Shown piece by piece: positions 1 through 11,497 of a DNA stretch of 64,000 nt. Each line of letters begins with the position of its first letter. Within the stretch, counting starts at the first letter, position 1. A program made the translations under genes and the position numbers. Source of the DNA: Zanthoxylum bungeanum (taxonomy: Eukaryota > Streptophyta > Magnoliopsida > Sapindales > Rutaceae); NCBI GenBank assembly GCA_019454045.1, contig SKCR01019531.1:62001-126000 (forward strand). The letters run 5' to 3'. The notes below the pieces were generated by a model. That model saw only the letters and a list, made by a program, of their open reading frames with translations. It searched no databases and was not told the origin of the DNA.

Positions 1-1675
1 GAAGACTCATCGTGATGAAAAATTTAGTGCTCAATCCATTATGCTTGCCTCAAAGACTCATTAATTTCTTCGTCAGAACTAAGGATTAGATCCTTATAGT
101 ATGATATTGAAATTGAATGATCTTCATAGATCTATTCTTAGATCTTAAAAGTACTGATTGCAAAAGAAAACTCTTGGAGAGTTAATGGCCATGCTCAAGG
201 AGACAGAGCCAGAGCTTGCAAAAGGGCAAGAAGCGCAATGTGCATCTTACTTCAACATCCCAAAAGGCCAAGGCTTGGCCAAAGGCTTATGGGGATGTGG
301 AAAAAGGGCAAAGGCTAAATCGTCACAGTCTTCTAAGTAGACAAATGACTTATCCCAAGATGTCTGCCTAAACTGTGGCAAACGGGGTCACTGGAAGCGT
401 GACTTCCGTATGGACAAGGCGGACATGAAGGAAGTGAAGACGGACAAGGGTACATATAAGTGTACTGAGCTAGGCTTGTACAATAAGGGTATCGTCAACG
501 TCATAGTGTCGATTACGACGAAACCTTTTATCTGTTGCCATGATTAAATCCATTTGGATAATTCTTGCTAATGCTACATATTTCATTTATGAAAAATGGC
601 ATATGGACGTCAAAACTGATTTCCTTAACAAAAACCTTTTGGAGGATGTTTACAACATCCTGACAGATTTGTTGTGCCAAAACATGCAAACAAGGTTTGC
701 AAGTTAAATCGATCCATTTATGGATTGAAGCAAACATAGTGTTCTTGGAACTAACGTTTTGATGAGATCATAATGGTATATGATTTTATTCAAAACGAAT
801 ATGATTCTTGTGTATATAAGAAGGTTAGTGGGAGCACACTGATAATAAATGTCCTATAAGTTGATGATGTATTACTTCTTAGCAATAACATTCCCATAAT
901 ATAATCGGTGAAAGCTTGGCTTTCATTAAAATTCTCCATTGTATACCTGGAAGAAACAGGCTTTATTCTAGGAATAAAGATCAACTGGGATATATCTAGA
1001 AAGCTGCTGACAACCCTCCCAGAGTTCGTACATTTTTGAAATGTATGTGACCTGATGTCTCATATGCTTTGAGCATATGTAGACTCTATAAGGCCAATCC
1101 AGGTGATGGTCACTGGATTGATGTAAAGAACATCTTTGAGTATCTTAGACGAACTAAGGATGCTTTCTTAATTTATGGAGAATGAGAACTTAAGGTGACT
1201 AGGTTCACCGCTGCAAGTTTCCAAACCGACAAAGATGACTTTAAGTCGCAAAAGGGTACATATTTAGTTTGAATAACGGAACAGTGAGCTGGAAATCTTC
1301 CAAGCAAGATACTATTTCCGAATAAATAACAAAAGTGGAACATTGCTGCAGCTGAGGCAGCAAAAGAAGTATTTTGGATCTATATAATCCTAATTGGATT
1401 ATGAGTAGTTCTGTTAGCAGCTGAGCTAGGCTACAGCGCAGGCTAAGGAACAGCGGTCTCATCAACGATCCAAGTATATACTTCGACTATTTCATCTGAT
1501 TCATCAGATCATACATCGTGGTGATGTGATGATCGAATAAAACGCATCAGATGATTACATTGCAAATCCGCTGACGAAAGCTGTTTCTCAGCAGAAGTTT
1601 GAGCGGCCCGTACATAGTTCAGGTGTAGGACACTTGAGTGATTGGCTATAGGCAAAGTGGGAGATTGTTGGATAA
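1..1675 (+). pseudogene. Decayed copia gag-pol remnant (copy A, family X)
   Basis: Internal part of a Ty1/copia element, entered from its interior at the window edge. The gag tail holds a zinc knuckle at about 366-405 reading CLNCGKRGHWKRDF; the pattern CX2CX4HX4C has lost its last cysteine (F). Only about 180 bases later comes reverse-transcriptase sequence (WHMDVKTDFLN at about 597, then a decayed YVDD region near 860-880), so protease, integrase and the start of RT are deleted. The RNase H end is recognisable at about 1460-1660 (HQIIHRGDV, then DPLTKAVSQQKFER with N for D). In-frame stops and frameshifts are scattered throughout. The same order of sequence is found on the minus strand of the full-length element at 41163-51153. 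It is inactive; the superfamily call is secure, the lineage is not assigned. Confidence 0.85.
1664..1675 (+). other. Polypurine tract of copia copy A
   Basis: AAAGTGGGAGAT lies directly before the LTR start TGTTGG. This is the second-strand primer site of copia elements. The same tract, reversed, is at 43308 in the full-length family member. Confidence 0.8.
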
Positions 1676-3860
1676 TTATGACCCATAGCATCACTATTTG
1701 TACATAACATGGTGTTGTTGTACAAATTAACTATGTGACAAAGGAAATTGCTCTTTTATCATTTATAATTGGATTACCGGGATATATAAATGATAAAAGT
1801 CCATATGATTAGTACCAGATTAATAAGATATGAGACAATATTAATCCACTAAGGTTTAATCATTAATATCCCTAGACGTAGTATTATCGAGACTGGACAT
1901 CAATAATGCGGAATAGGCTAGTATTACACGTGTGCGTGTTATGGAAGCGTAACGACATAGTTCTCATATATTTGGGTTTTTTATACTCATGCAAGTGTAA
2001 TAGGAGGTTCTTTTTACCGATGGTATGAAAACAGTTTCGCTCTGAATAGACCCCTCGGAATCTCATTGGTAGTATAACTATGTGTCTATGGGAGTCCGAA
2101 TCAGGGTAGGTGTATTTGGTCTTAACCTGAGACTTGCATCGCTAAAACCTGCGACAATCAGTATACTTTGGTTTTGGTCCTTCCGGGGCTTTAATAGGTT
2201 CTATGTACGCCTCTACTGATTATACTGAAAATTGTAATGTATTGGGTGTGATGTCAAGATGGAAGTATCACTTCAGTCATATAGAGATGATGATCACGCA
2301 GGATACAGAAATGGTACTCTTGTATATTGCAGCTATCGGGATAATATGACAAGGTCATGATTATCCAATTAAAGAGACTAGTTACCAGAGATCTGATATA
2401 TGCTTCGTACGAAGCAGACACAATTCTAGCCTTAGGCCTAGCATGTGACATTCGATACTAGATCGTAATACGCAATACTACGCATGTTACGCCTGACAAA
2501 GATTAAATATTCATTTTAAGAATATTTCTGGAGAATTGGGTAGGCACGATGCTTTGCTAGAAGCCAACCATGTCTTGTAAATCGGTGAGAACGTGGTACC
2601 GGGTATGCAAGTATTCGGATAGTCCGATGATCGTATTTACTGTCAACATATCCAGGGATCTCTTGGGTCGCTTCCCGAAGATTCACCGTTGAGATTTGAC
2701 TCGAACATAAAATTAATCTGGGATTAATTATGAGAGAGAAAAATTAATCTGGGATTAATTGAGGCAATAAATTAATATGGGATTAATTAAAAGAGAAAGA
2801 ATTAATCTGGGATTAATTGCGTCGAGAATTTATCTGGGATTAAATTCGTCGAGAAGAGAAAAAACGATTAATTTAGAATTAATCGGTAAAGTAATTTAAT
2901 AGTGAAATTAGATTTTACTATTTAATTTATTTAATTGGGCTAAAATAATATATTAGATATATTAAATGAAATCGGATTTCAAAGCGGAATTAAAATTAGA
3001 TTTTAATTCGTGCGAACAAATTAATTTAGAATTAATTCGTAAGCGACTTATGTAATAATATTGCGAGGCATTATTATTTTATTAAATTGGATTTAATTAA
3101 GTCGCAATGGTAATTCGCTTAATTCAGAATTAAGCGAACCCGGGCCCGAGCGAAGTTGTGTGTTGGATTGTCCGACTTAAATTTGGAATTTGAAGTGGGG
3201 CCCACCAACTTACATCAAAGTGTTTGACACTTGATGGAATTTGGTAAGTGGTTGAGAATTAAATCTTGGATTGCTTTCTCTACACTCAAGCTTATTCCAA
3301 CACACTTTGTCTTTATTTTTTAAAAGACATATACCAACTTTGCAATCAACTTTAAAACATGATTTTTTAATCAAAATGGACATTATTCCCCTTCTCTCTC
3401 AATTGCCGAATACATTGCTTCTCTTGGAGAGCAATTTTTCTTTCAATTTGTTTCAAGCTAGCACTTAAAGGAGTGAATCAAGGTGATAGGGAAACTCACC
3501 TGAGAGTATGGAACTCGATTTCAAGCTCTGAACTTCCAACATATCCAACAAAGAAGGAATTTTTGAAATCCTAAATCCGATCAATGTGAGTATTCTGCAA
3601 CTCCCTTTGATTAATTCACACACAAATCACTCTTAGACGATCTTGGCATGTTCTAGGAACACTTACACTGATATGAGTGAATGCGTATGTGTCATAAATG
3701 TTAAGCATCATAAGGCTATCAGAATTGAAGAAAAATTTGTCTCGAATCGAAGAAAGATTGTTTGGTTTACCAATTTGATGATATTTCAAAGATGTTCATT
3801 CGTGATAAAGTATAAGTATGTGACTGCATGTTTCATGTGATTGAAATGGGTTCAATATTA
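1676..3860 (+). repeat. 3' LTR of copia copy A (family X)
   Basis: Starts with TGTTGGATAATTATGACCC, matching the minus-strand LTRs ending at 43307 and 51153 (TGTTGGACAAAATGACCC). Alignable similarity continues through the segment around 1850-2060 and through the palindrome cluster. The right end is set where similarity to family B begins, with an uncertainty of about 30 bases, because the terminal CA is not clear. It is more diverged than the two LTRs of the element at 41163-51153, so this is an older insertion. Confidence 0.7.
2708..2895 (+). repeat. Cluster of near-palindromic LTR motifs
   Basis: Five to six copies of a near-palindrome, AATTAATCTGGGATTAATT and variants, separated by short purine-rich spacers (GAGAGAGAAA type). 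The equivalent cluster occurs in both LTRs of the full-length relative near 42120-42250 and 49975-50095. Repeated short palindromes in an LTR suggest a transcriptional control region; this is inferred, not shown. Confidence 0.65.
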
Positions 3861-4552
3861 AATGATATAGTTTGTGATGTTCGGATCTTTGCCTTGTGTG
3901 CTTTGAATGTTTGGTTATTAGATTTGCTCATATATAACCATTTGAATATAAGGATTTGAGATGTGTAAATAATAAAGGATAATAGAAAGTTGATAAATCT
4001 GAACTTGTCTTGGTAATTCTGAAAAGCTACTGATACACTTGACTTGTATGTTTGTTCGTAGTATAAGTGTGGTTACTTATTGAATTTTATAAATCACACC
4101 AAACCAATTTATAGTTTTACAGGTTGGCTCCAGACAGGTCAACCACATCAGCTTTGGAAGCTATGCTCGAGACGTGGATCACTCAAGTTGCAGTCACCCT
4201 CACAAGTATCATGGGAGAAGTCTAAGAGGTTTAAGATCTTTGGTTATTATGTTGTAGTCATGCTGAGCACAATATTTTGTATTAATAAGTTAATGTTTTG
4301 ATTGCTTATGATGTCGTAGGCACGGAGCCCTTGAGTATTGAATGATGATGTGGGCACGGAGCTCTTGAGTGTTGAGTTTGAGTTTGATGTGTTTTGTATG
4401 GACCTGAGGTCCTTTATATGTTTGATGATTATTACATGTTCCACTTTGATGCTAGACTGTGATCTAGGTTATCCAATTTTAGGACACATCATGTCCGTTT
4501 TTCTGTAAATTTAGAGGCTTATGGAGATGAGTTAATCATGTCTCCTACTGGT
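3861..4552 (+). repeat. Family B repeat fragment, uninterrupted copy
   Basis: This segment matches, in reverse complement, the split repeat at 29611-29841, 41025-41162 and 51154 onward. Shared landmarks are GCACGGAGCCCTTGAG (near 4321), CATGCTCGAGA-type sequence with the following CAGTCACCCTC (near 4160-4200), and TTTTATAAATCACACCAAAC (near 4084). It stops about 30 bases short of the terminus seen at 29611. It carries the empty sites of both nested insertions of the other copy. No coding sequence is seen. Confidence 0.65.
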
Positions 4553-5271
4553 ATATATTAAATTATGCCATATGTCATGATTTAATTGAATAAATAATAT
4601 ATGATATTATTTCATTACAAAATGACCAAAAATCCTTAGTCTAATGTTTCCAATGAGGTAATAAAAGGGAAATTAATTTTTTCTTAACAATTCCTTACGC
4701 TTCTAGCAAGCTTGAGTTGCTTCATTAAGCGACCAAAATACAACCATGCCTTAAAAGAGAAAATTAGAGAAGAAATTAGAGCAAAATTGAATGAAATTAA
4801 AAGGTTAAGTTAATCTCATAATTGTTTCTTTAATTTTTGAAATTATTTCATTGCTCTAATTTAATATACATATTATGGATATGTTTTTTTTCTCTTGAGT
4901 TAGTTGTATATAAGAATTGGTTGCTTAGCTTGAAAGCCTTATATGCATGTGAATAAATTTAACTGAGTAAATTATTATAATTTAGCTCAATTATTGCTAT
5001 TAGATAATAAGTTACCGTTTTAGAGTTGTTGTAACCATTTTATGATACTAGAATTGTTTTAGAGTTGATTCATGTGGTGTGGGAGGTGGTATATCATATG
5101 ACGGGTGTATATGTCATCTCTCTCACAGCAGGCGGGCCCCACACAGTTTTGGGGCCCGTCTGCTGTGAGAGAGATGACATATACACCTGGCATATAATAT
5201 AATTTTCGGTGGTGTGGACTTAATTGGTGTGGCTTAATTTGCATTAAACATGAATATTAATTTAATATTAG
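4553..5271. repeat. AT-rich sequence, probable LTR remains
   Basis: No gene. The sequence is AT-rich and continues across the gypsy insertion into 17651-18006, which precedes a degenerate primer binding site. The block is therefore probably the left part of a degraded family L2 5' LTR. No clean LTR start is visible. It contains the MITE at 5091-5201. Confidence 0.4.
5091..5201. mobile_element. 110-bp foldback MITE
   Basis: Two arms of about 50 bases form a near-perfect inverted repeat around a loop of about 6 bases. Arm landmarks are TATATGTCATCTCTCTCACA on the left and its complement on the right, with a GC-rich apex GGGCCCCA/TGGGGCCC. It has no coding capacity. A target duplication is not obvious, so the superfamily is not assigned. 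A possible microRNA-like precursor cannot be excluded from sequence alone. Confidence 0.7.
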
Positions 5272-6015
5272 TGTTGACGGCTGATTTTGGTCTCAGGGTA
5301 ATATTGGAATATCACTCCCGAGAAAATCCTCCCTCAATAGTGAATTTGTTTGGTTATGGGGGACCAAAGGCAAATTTAGCAGAAAACAGATAAACACACA
5401 CCGATCAACAGAGAGATTTAACGTGGTTCGGTGGATTTGGATCCGACCTACGTCCACGGACACAAAAAAAGATGATACTTTTATTACTTAAACACTCTTC
5501 TTGGATCTCCACAAGTCAGAGCTTGAAGATTCAGATCACTAGTTTTTGTTGATGATTTTTATCCTATCTTTTACACATACTATGCCCTCCTATTTATAGT
5601 AACACAGAAATCAGATTCCTATTTGCATAAGAAATCCTAGTTGAACTTTTAGTCATATTTCCTTGTAAGGATTCCTAGTCCGATTCTCCCTTCTCTCTTT
5701 CTTATTTCTTTTCGGATTCTGACTTCATTTCCTTGTGAGAGTAGGATAATCTGCTTATCTTATCCGCAAGAATAGGGTGTCGTCATCTTGCACGTGTCTC
5801 GTCGTATGGTCGGTCTTCATGAGGTCGGTCATGACAGTCTTTTATGTTGAGAATGTTTCTTCTGACCTTATAGTGCTCGGTCATATATACCAAAGTGGTC
5901 GGTCTTTACATGTTGTGGTCGGGTCGGCTTTGATGATCTCAACCAGTCAGGGAATTACCCTTCTGTCCTCGTCATGCTGTCTTAAATGTTATAGTGCCTG
6001 AAAACACCATCAACA
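5272..6015 (-). repeat. 3' LTR of the gypsy element
   Basis: 744 bases, TGTTGACGG to CATCAACA, with a short terminal inverted repeat (TGTTGA/TCAACA). Near identical to 16911-17650. The differences are a handful of single-base indels and a few substitutions, which implies a recent insertion. Confidence 0.93.
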
Positions 6016-6029
6016 TCTGTCCCCTAGTT
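6016..6029 (-). other. Polypurine tract of the gypsy element
   Basis: On the minus strand AACTAGGGGACAGA directly precedes the 3' LTR (TGTTGATGG). The position and purine content fit the second-strand primer site. Confidence 0.7.
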
Positions 6030-6066
6030 CTCGGTTCCAACAAGCGTGCAAGTTGGTGCCGGGAAC

Positions 6067-6075
6067 TATATAAAG
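6067..6075 (+). promoter_or_regulatory. TATA box for the antisense gene in the gypsy element
   Basis: TATATAAAG lies 52 bases inside the element from the 3' LTR and points to the plus strand. It is about 520 bases upstream of a good splice donor at 6597 and 730 bases before the ATG at 6798. It is a plausible independent promoter for the antisense gene; no expression evidence is available here. Confidence 0.45.
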
Positions 6076-6797
6076 AGGTGTTTTTGCTTTGTTGGAGGTC
6101 GGTCTTGGGTCGAGAAATGCTTTGTTGCCTCTTTTTAAGCGTTTCGTCTCGAGACACGCAATCAGTCACGTCCGTTTAAATGCCTATCAAATCAACTTTA
6201 GGGTTTCTTCTAAGTTTGACACTTGTCAAACATCCGACGGGTTCCCGCCAAAAAAGGACGAATCACCCGTGCAGAGGCGTCTTCACAGTGAGCTGATCTC
6301 AGCCGTCTGTTTAAACTTGGGAGACCCCTTTTGCAGTCGACACTTGGCGTTCATCCGGGCTCTTCCCTTAGATCCAATGGTCACGAGCGTCTTTGTCATG
6401 ACTATAAGAGGGCGAGGCTTTCACTGTTCAATCTTTTTCGGCAATTTCTTCTTCTTTTCTCTGCAAATATCTCTGTGATTTGCCCGACTCCGTGCTTTCG
6501 AAGTTCAACCGTGGTCTTTTTCTTCCTCCGTGTTGTGAAAATAAGGAACGGGCACACCCGTACTGAACAACCTTCTGCCTATTCTGAGAAGAACAAGTAA
6601 GTCTCCTGAACGACCTCTTCCCCTTTTGTGTTTTATGAATTTTTGTTTTGTTAGGGATAGATTTATGGCTTGCCGGGTTCTGCTTTAGGGCACTTTTAGA
6701 GACCACCTGCTTTTAGCTAACATGGGAACCATGGGTAGTTTTTTTTAGCCGTAGACTAACTTCTCCTTCCTTCTCTGTTTTTCTGTGGGTGTCAGGG

Positions 6798-9251
6798 ATG
6801 TCTGACAGCAGTTCCTCCCCTGAAAAGCCTGCTAATATCTCAATTCCCCATGCTGAGGAGCTCTCCTCGGGCTCGGGGGCACCTAGTGTAGAAGACCTTG
6901 ACACTACCCCAACTCCTTCTGAGATTGAACAAGACTCCTACCATCAGAGGGTTCCTCGGAAGGACCCAGAGCCCGGTGAACTTGGGTCGTCGGCTCTGGA
7001 CATGAACCGCCCCTCTAAGATAACTGAGGATGATCTGGCGCTGTTGCGGCAACGATATTACATCCCAATAGATATTGCCCTTGAATTTCCAGGCCCGATG
7101 GATCGTGCTAGTCAGCCTGATGAGGGCTCGGTGGCGCTTCTTCCTGTTTTTTTTTAGTGTGGGCTACGGCTGCCGATACAACGCTATTTTTTGCTTGGAT
7201 GCTGGCCGAGATGGAGATTGCCCCTTGCCAATTGAGCTTGAACAGCTGGAGGATTCTGGCCGGCATATATGTGGTCTGGCACCGGGCAGGTTTAGGTGTA
7301 CCTTGCTTGGAAGAGGTGAAGAGGTTATACCGTTTGAAGTCTAACCCAAAGACTCACTACGGTTGGTATTACCTCTCTGCTTACGATAGGTTCGTCCAAC
7401 CTTGTCCAGAAACTCCCCGACTCCAACAAGAATTTCAAGGACCTTTGGTTCTGGGCCACTGGGGATTGGGGTCGGGTCCTGAGATCGTTTGAGGAGGACG
7501 TCTCGGTTCCGGACATCTTCAGGGCTGGAGGTTAGGAGTTTAATACCCCTTCTTTCTTTCTTTATTCCCGTTCTTAGTTTCTTAGGTTTCTGATTTCTCT
7601 GGTTCCTCCCAGCTTGTTGGCGAGATGCTCCCAAGGTTTCTCGTCAGGTTCGGAGGCGGGTACATTGGATCGGGGGTATGCTGCCCACTGGAGGAAGTTG
7701 GTCAACGATGCGGCCTTTGTTGAGTCAGGCCTTACTCAGACCGTCCCTCCGGAGGTCTCGGGTCGGATAGGTAAATGTCTGACGGCTGTTTTATCATGTG
7801 CTTTGTATGCTCGGGTTCTGACTCCATTTTTTCTTTTTGTAGGCATGTCGAAGAGGCCGAAGTTTCTTGAGAAGTTGGCCGGTACTATGAAGAAGGCCGG
7901 TCATGCTGGAACTGGAACTTCCGGGCACAGCCTGATCCTACCGAGGCTGGGAGGGCGTCCAGGGGAGAGTTCAGCCGGTTGCTCGTGATCTGTCTTCTCC
8001 TGGTGCACAATCATCGGGGTCTGCTCGTCTCACCAGTCCGCCGAAGCCCTTGAGGAAAAGAAGGCGTCAATTTGGGGCCGAGGAGACCGAGCTGGTCCAA
8101 GAGGAGGAGGAGGATCCTGTCCCGGGCAAGAAGAAAGACGCTCGCCGGGGTAAGAAATCATCCGTGGGCTCTTCAAAAAAGCGAAAGGGTTCTGTGATCC
8201 TCGGGGCGGATGACCTGGGAGAAAGTATCCGGGAGGCCACTTCCCATTTAGTGCCGGCCTTCAATGAATTGGCCGAGGTCATTCCCCCTGGGGAGGTCTC
8301 GAGATATGAGGATATCTCGCCCGAGGCTGTGGTCACCGAGATGAGCTCTCAGATGGCAAAGATAGTTTTATTCTCTCCTTTCTCTTTTCTGATTTCTGCT
8401 CCCGGTTTTCTTCATCTTGTATCTTGACTTTTTGTTTTTTGTTTTTTTTTTTTTGCAGGCCACTTACCTCATGGTAAAGAAGAACAAGGACCTTCTTTTG
8501 AGCCTGTTGTCCGAGGGTGGTCAGGCCCAAAGACTTCAGAATCGCCTTTCGGAAGTGGAGGCTAAATTGGCTGATCGGGAGGGGGTGATTGATTCAGAAC
8601 CTTGAGTCGACGGCCATTGAGAACTTCAAAGTCAATAAGGCTCTTAAGGCTGCTGCTGCGCTGGAGCGAAAGCTTGCTGACAATGCTCGGGAGGATTTGA
8701 AGACCGCCCAATCTGAAATTGGCGTTTTGAAGGCCAAGGTGGCCAGTGTCGAAACAAAATTGAAGGCCAATGAAGAACAAATGGCGCGAGCCCGGGATGA
8801 CTTTGAGAGGAAGAAACCGAGCTTGAGGAAAGAGAGGCCGACCTTGAGGCCGAGAAGGAGGCTATCCGCCTAGAAGGAGTTGGTGACTGTGCTGAGCTGA
8901 TACCGATGGTGCTGCCAGGTTTGAATATGGATCCTATTCATGCGGCTATTAGCTATTGCAAGGGGGATATCTCCGAGGAGGAGTTCCAGAAATGGCTCCC
9001 TCCCTCTACCGAGGAGGTTATGAATCCCGACCCGATTTCGGTCGTCCCGGCTTCCGGAGCTTCCAAGAAGGACGATCTGATATTCCAGCCTCCGGCGAGG
9101 ACTACTTGAGATCCCTCCTCCCGTCCCTGAAGTAGAGGTCTCCCGTGCAGCCGAGGATGAAGCACCTGTTCCTCCTCCCGAGATCGAGCCAATCCTTCCG
9201 TTGTCTGAGCGAGTTGAGGAAGAAATTCCTGCCCCTGTGCGGGCTGAATGA
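6798..9251 (+). pseudogene. Antisense gene of Tat element, putative gypsy-type transposon protein
   Basis: Plus-strand gene inside a minus-strand retroelement, between pol and the 3' LTR. The ATG at 6798 follows a 5'-UTR intron at 6597-6795 (GTAAGT to TCAG). The first exon ends in a segment IPIDIALEFPGPMDRA, characteristic of the plant putative gypsy-type transposon family (Pfam PF04195 as I recall it). Further introns are 7531-7612 and 7771-7842 with consensus ends, and 8362-8458 whose donor appears mutated (AT for GT). Downstream are a lysine-rich basic segment (8050-8200), a heptad-rich coiled coil (about 8460-8870) and an acidic, proline-rich tail ending at TGA 9249. A frameshift in a T run near 7185-7195 and others break the frame. 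The product's function is unknown; the coiled coil and basic patch would suit a nucleic-acid-binding structural protein. Confidence 0.7.
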
Positions 9252-9297
9252 GAAAGGGTAACCCGACCGGGGCCCTGTGTACACTTTAACCTTTTGT

Positions 9298-9303
9298 AAT
9301 AAA
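9298..9303 (+). terminator. Poly(A) signal of the antisense gene
   Basis: AATAAA occurs 47 bases after the stop codon of the antisense gene, followed by a (TA)n and T-rich stretch. Its position fits a 3' end signal on the plus strand. Confidence 0.5.
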
Positions 9304-9429
9304 ACTGCAATTTGTATTTTGACATATATATATATATATTTAATGTGTCTTTTTCTTTTTTTTATCTCTTTTTCCTTCTTCTTTTATGCTTCCTGTTATC
9401 CGAACAATTTTGAGACCCTTCAGGGGTCA

Positions 9430-10130
9430 TCATGAACCGGAGGGGTGCAGCCCGGCCCCGATCTGAGTAAACGGAGTTCTGGGGGAATGTTACCTCCCCA
9501 GTACAAAGAAACCGACTCGGTGGGACGTAACCCGACCCCGAGCTGTGTGAGATACTTGGCTCTGGGGGAATGCTACCTCCCCCGTCCAAAGAAACCGACT
9601 CGGTGGGACGTAACCCGACCCCGAGCTGTGTGAGATACTTGGCTCTGGGGGAATGCTACCTCCCCAGTCCAAGGAAACCGATTCGGGGGACGTAACCCGA
9701 CCCCGAGCTGTTGAGATACTTGGCTCTGGGGAATGCTACCTCCCCAGTCCAAGGAAACCGACTCGGTGGGACGTAACCCGACCCCGAGCTGTGTGAGATA
9801 CTTGGCTCTGGGGGAATGCTACCTCCCCAGTCCAAGGAAACCGACTCGGTGGGACGTAAACCGACCCCGAGCTGTGTGAGATACTTGGCTCTGGGGGAAT
9901 GCTACCTCCCCAGTCCAAGGAAACCGACTCGGTGGGACGTAACCCGACCCCGAGCTGTGTGAGATACTTGGCTCTGGGGGAATGCTACCTCTCCAGTCCA
10001 AGGAAACCGACTCGGTGGGACGTAACCTGACCCCGAGCTGTGTGAGATACTTGGCTCTAGGGGAATGCTACCTCCCCAGTCCAAGGAAACCGACTCGGCG
10101 GGACATAACCCGACCCCGAGCTGAATGAAC
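9430..10130. repeat. 83-bp tandem repeat array in the gypsy 3' region
   Basis: About eight head-to-tail copies of an 83-base unit with the core GACGTAACCCGACCCCGAGC and the segment GGGGGAATGCTACCTCC. Units differ by few bases and by 1-base indels. The reading frames across it merely follow the period. Such arrays between pol and the 3' LTR are typical of Tat-lineage elements and can seed satellite DNA. Confidence 0.9.
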
Positions 10131-10429
10131 AAGTAGTCTCGGCGGAACGAAATCCAGCCCCGAGCCGACTACCCCCTGGGTTATTATTTAGAAGGGAAGT
10201 GAATCAACCTACCGAATCTGGCATGGGCGTCCCTCTGTCAGATCGGTAAAAAACAAAAACAAGATTTCTGGAAAATAAAATTAAAAGGTGGGGGTGACTT
10301 AGCACCTATCCCAAAAAATGTTTTTTGCAAGCATAAACAACAACATGGATGCCTCAAAACAGCGTCCCGTCTGAGGTCTCCAAAACATAATTCTGAATCT
10401 TTCAATTCAGTGTCCCGGCGAACCAAGAT

Positions 10430-10860
10430 TCGGATCAAAAAGAGCGTTTGTTTGGTAAGGGCACATCCTCTACACGTCGGTCCACTGGGGAGCCTGTGTG
10501 TTTCATAAGGGCTCCTCCTTACCACGCTGGAGTAGGCACACGCTACAGGGGCTCAACGCATCCCCGTACTGTGCCTCTCACGGATCCAAGTGATGAATGG
10601 ATCAAAGAGTGTCCGGGACGGTAATGGCATATCCCTCCTTAGGTCCGGTATCACTGGAGCTAGCAATCGTCATGGGGCCTCGTCACTCCCCGTGCTATGC
10701 TTTCCCACGGATCCATTACATCGGGTAAATTAGGGTCAAAGAGTGTTCGATATATTAAGGGCATATTCCTCCTTATGTTCGGTAACACTGGAGCAAGCAA
10801 TCGCCACAGGGGTATCATCTCTCCCCGTGCTATGCTTCCCACGGATCCTATGTATCGAGT
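10430..10860. repeat. Three degenerate repeats of about 130-145 bp
   Basis: Units share CTGGAG followed by CCGTGCTATGC-like sequence and CCCACGGATCC, with copies around 10500-10590, 10650-10720 and 10790-10850. They are more diverged than the 83-bp array. No coding sequence is seen between 10130 and 11497. Confidence 0.65.
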
Positions 10861-10864
10861 ATGT

Positions 10865-11135
10865 CCTTGAGGACCCCGAGCTGAAGAGATATTTGGTCCT
10901 GGGGGAATGTCCTGTCCCCAGTCCAATGAGCATGACCCGGTGGGACGTAACCCGATCCCGAGCTGAAAAAGGCACTTGGACCTGGGGGAATGTTACGTCC
11001 CCAGTCCGAAGAGCTGACTCGGTGGGATGTACCTGATCCCGAGCTGAAGAAGGCACTTGGACCTGGGGGAATGTTACGTCCCCAGTCCGAAGGGCTGACT
11101 CGGTGGGATGTACCCGACCCCGAGCTGAACGACCT
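10865..11135. repeat. Second GACCTGGGGGAATGT tandem array
   Basis: Three units of about 77-85 bases (CCCGAGCTGAA, then TTGG(A/T)CCTGGGGGAATG, then CCCCAGTCC, then CGGTGGGA) related to the 83-bp units at 9430-10130 but of a distinct subfamily. The two arrays are separated by the degenerate repeats at 10430-10860. Confidence 0.8.
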
Positions 11136-11497
11136 TGGTGAAATAAGATCCAGCCCCGAACTTTTTGATACATTAAGGGCGTATTTCTCCTTATGTTTTC
11201 GGATTGTTGCATTGAGTATGTCCCCGGAGTTCTTTTCAAACTTTTATTTAAGAGCGGATAAATAAAATAAGAAAAAGTCTTTTATTGATACTTGGGGACG
11301 TACTGCCCTTCTTACAACTCTCTGTGGGTCATTTTGAGAGAGGCTCTGTTTTTGAATTCCTGTCCCTTGTTCGTAAGCGGATAGAAGGAAGGGAAAAGTC
11401 TACTGGAAGTATTTTCTCAACATCTCGGCGTTCCATGGCTTTTTCAATCTTGTGCCGTCCAGCCGTTCTAGGATGTACACTCCTGGCTTCACCACTT

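Noticed and set aside
9430..10130. Regular 83-bp repeats as a possible CRISPR array
   Set aside because: Units are contiguous without unique spacers, and lie in a plant retrotransposon.
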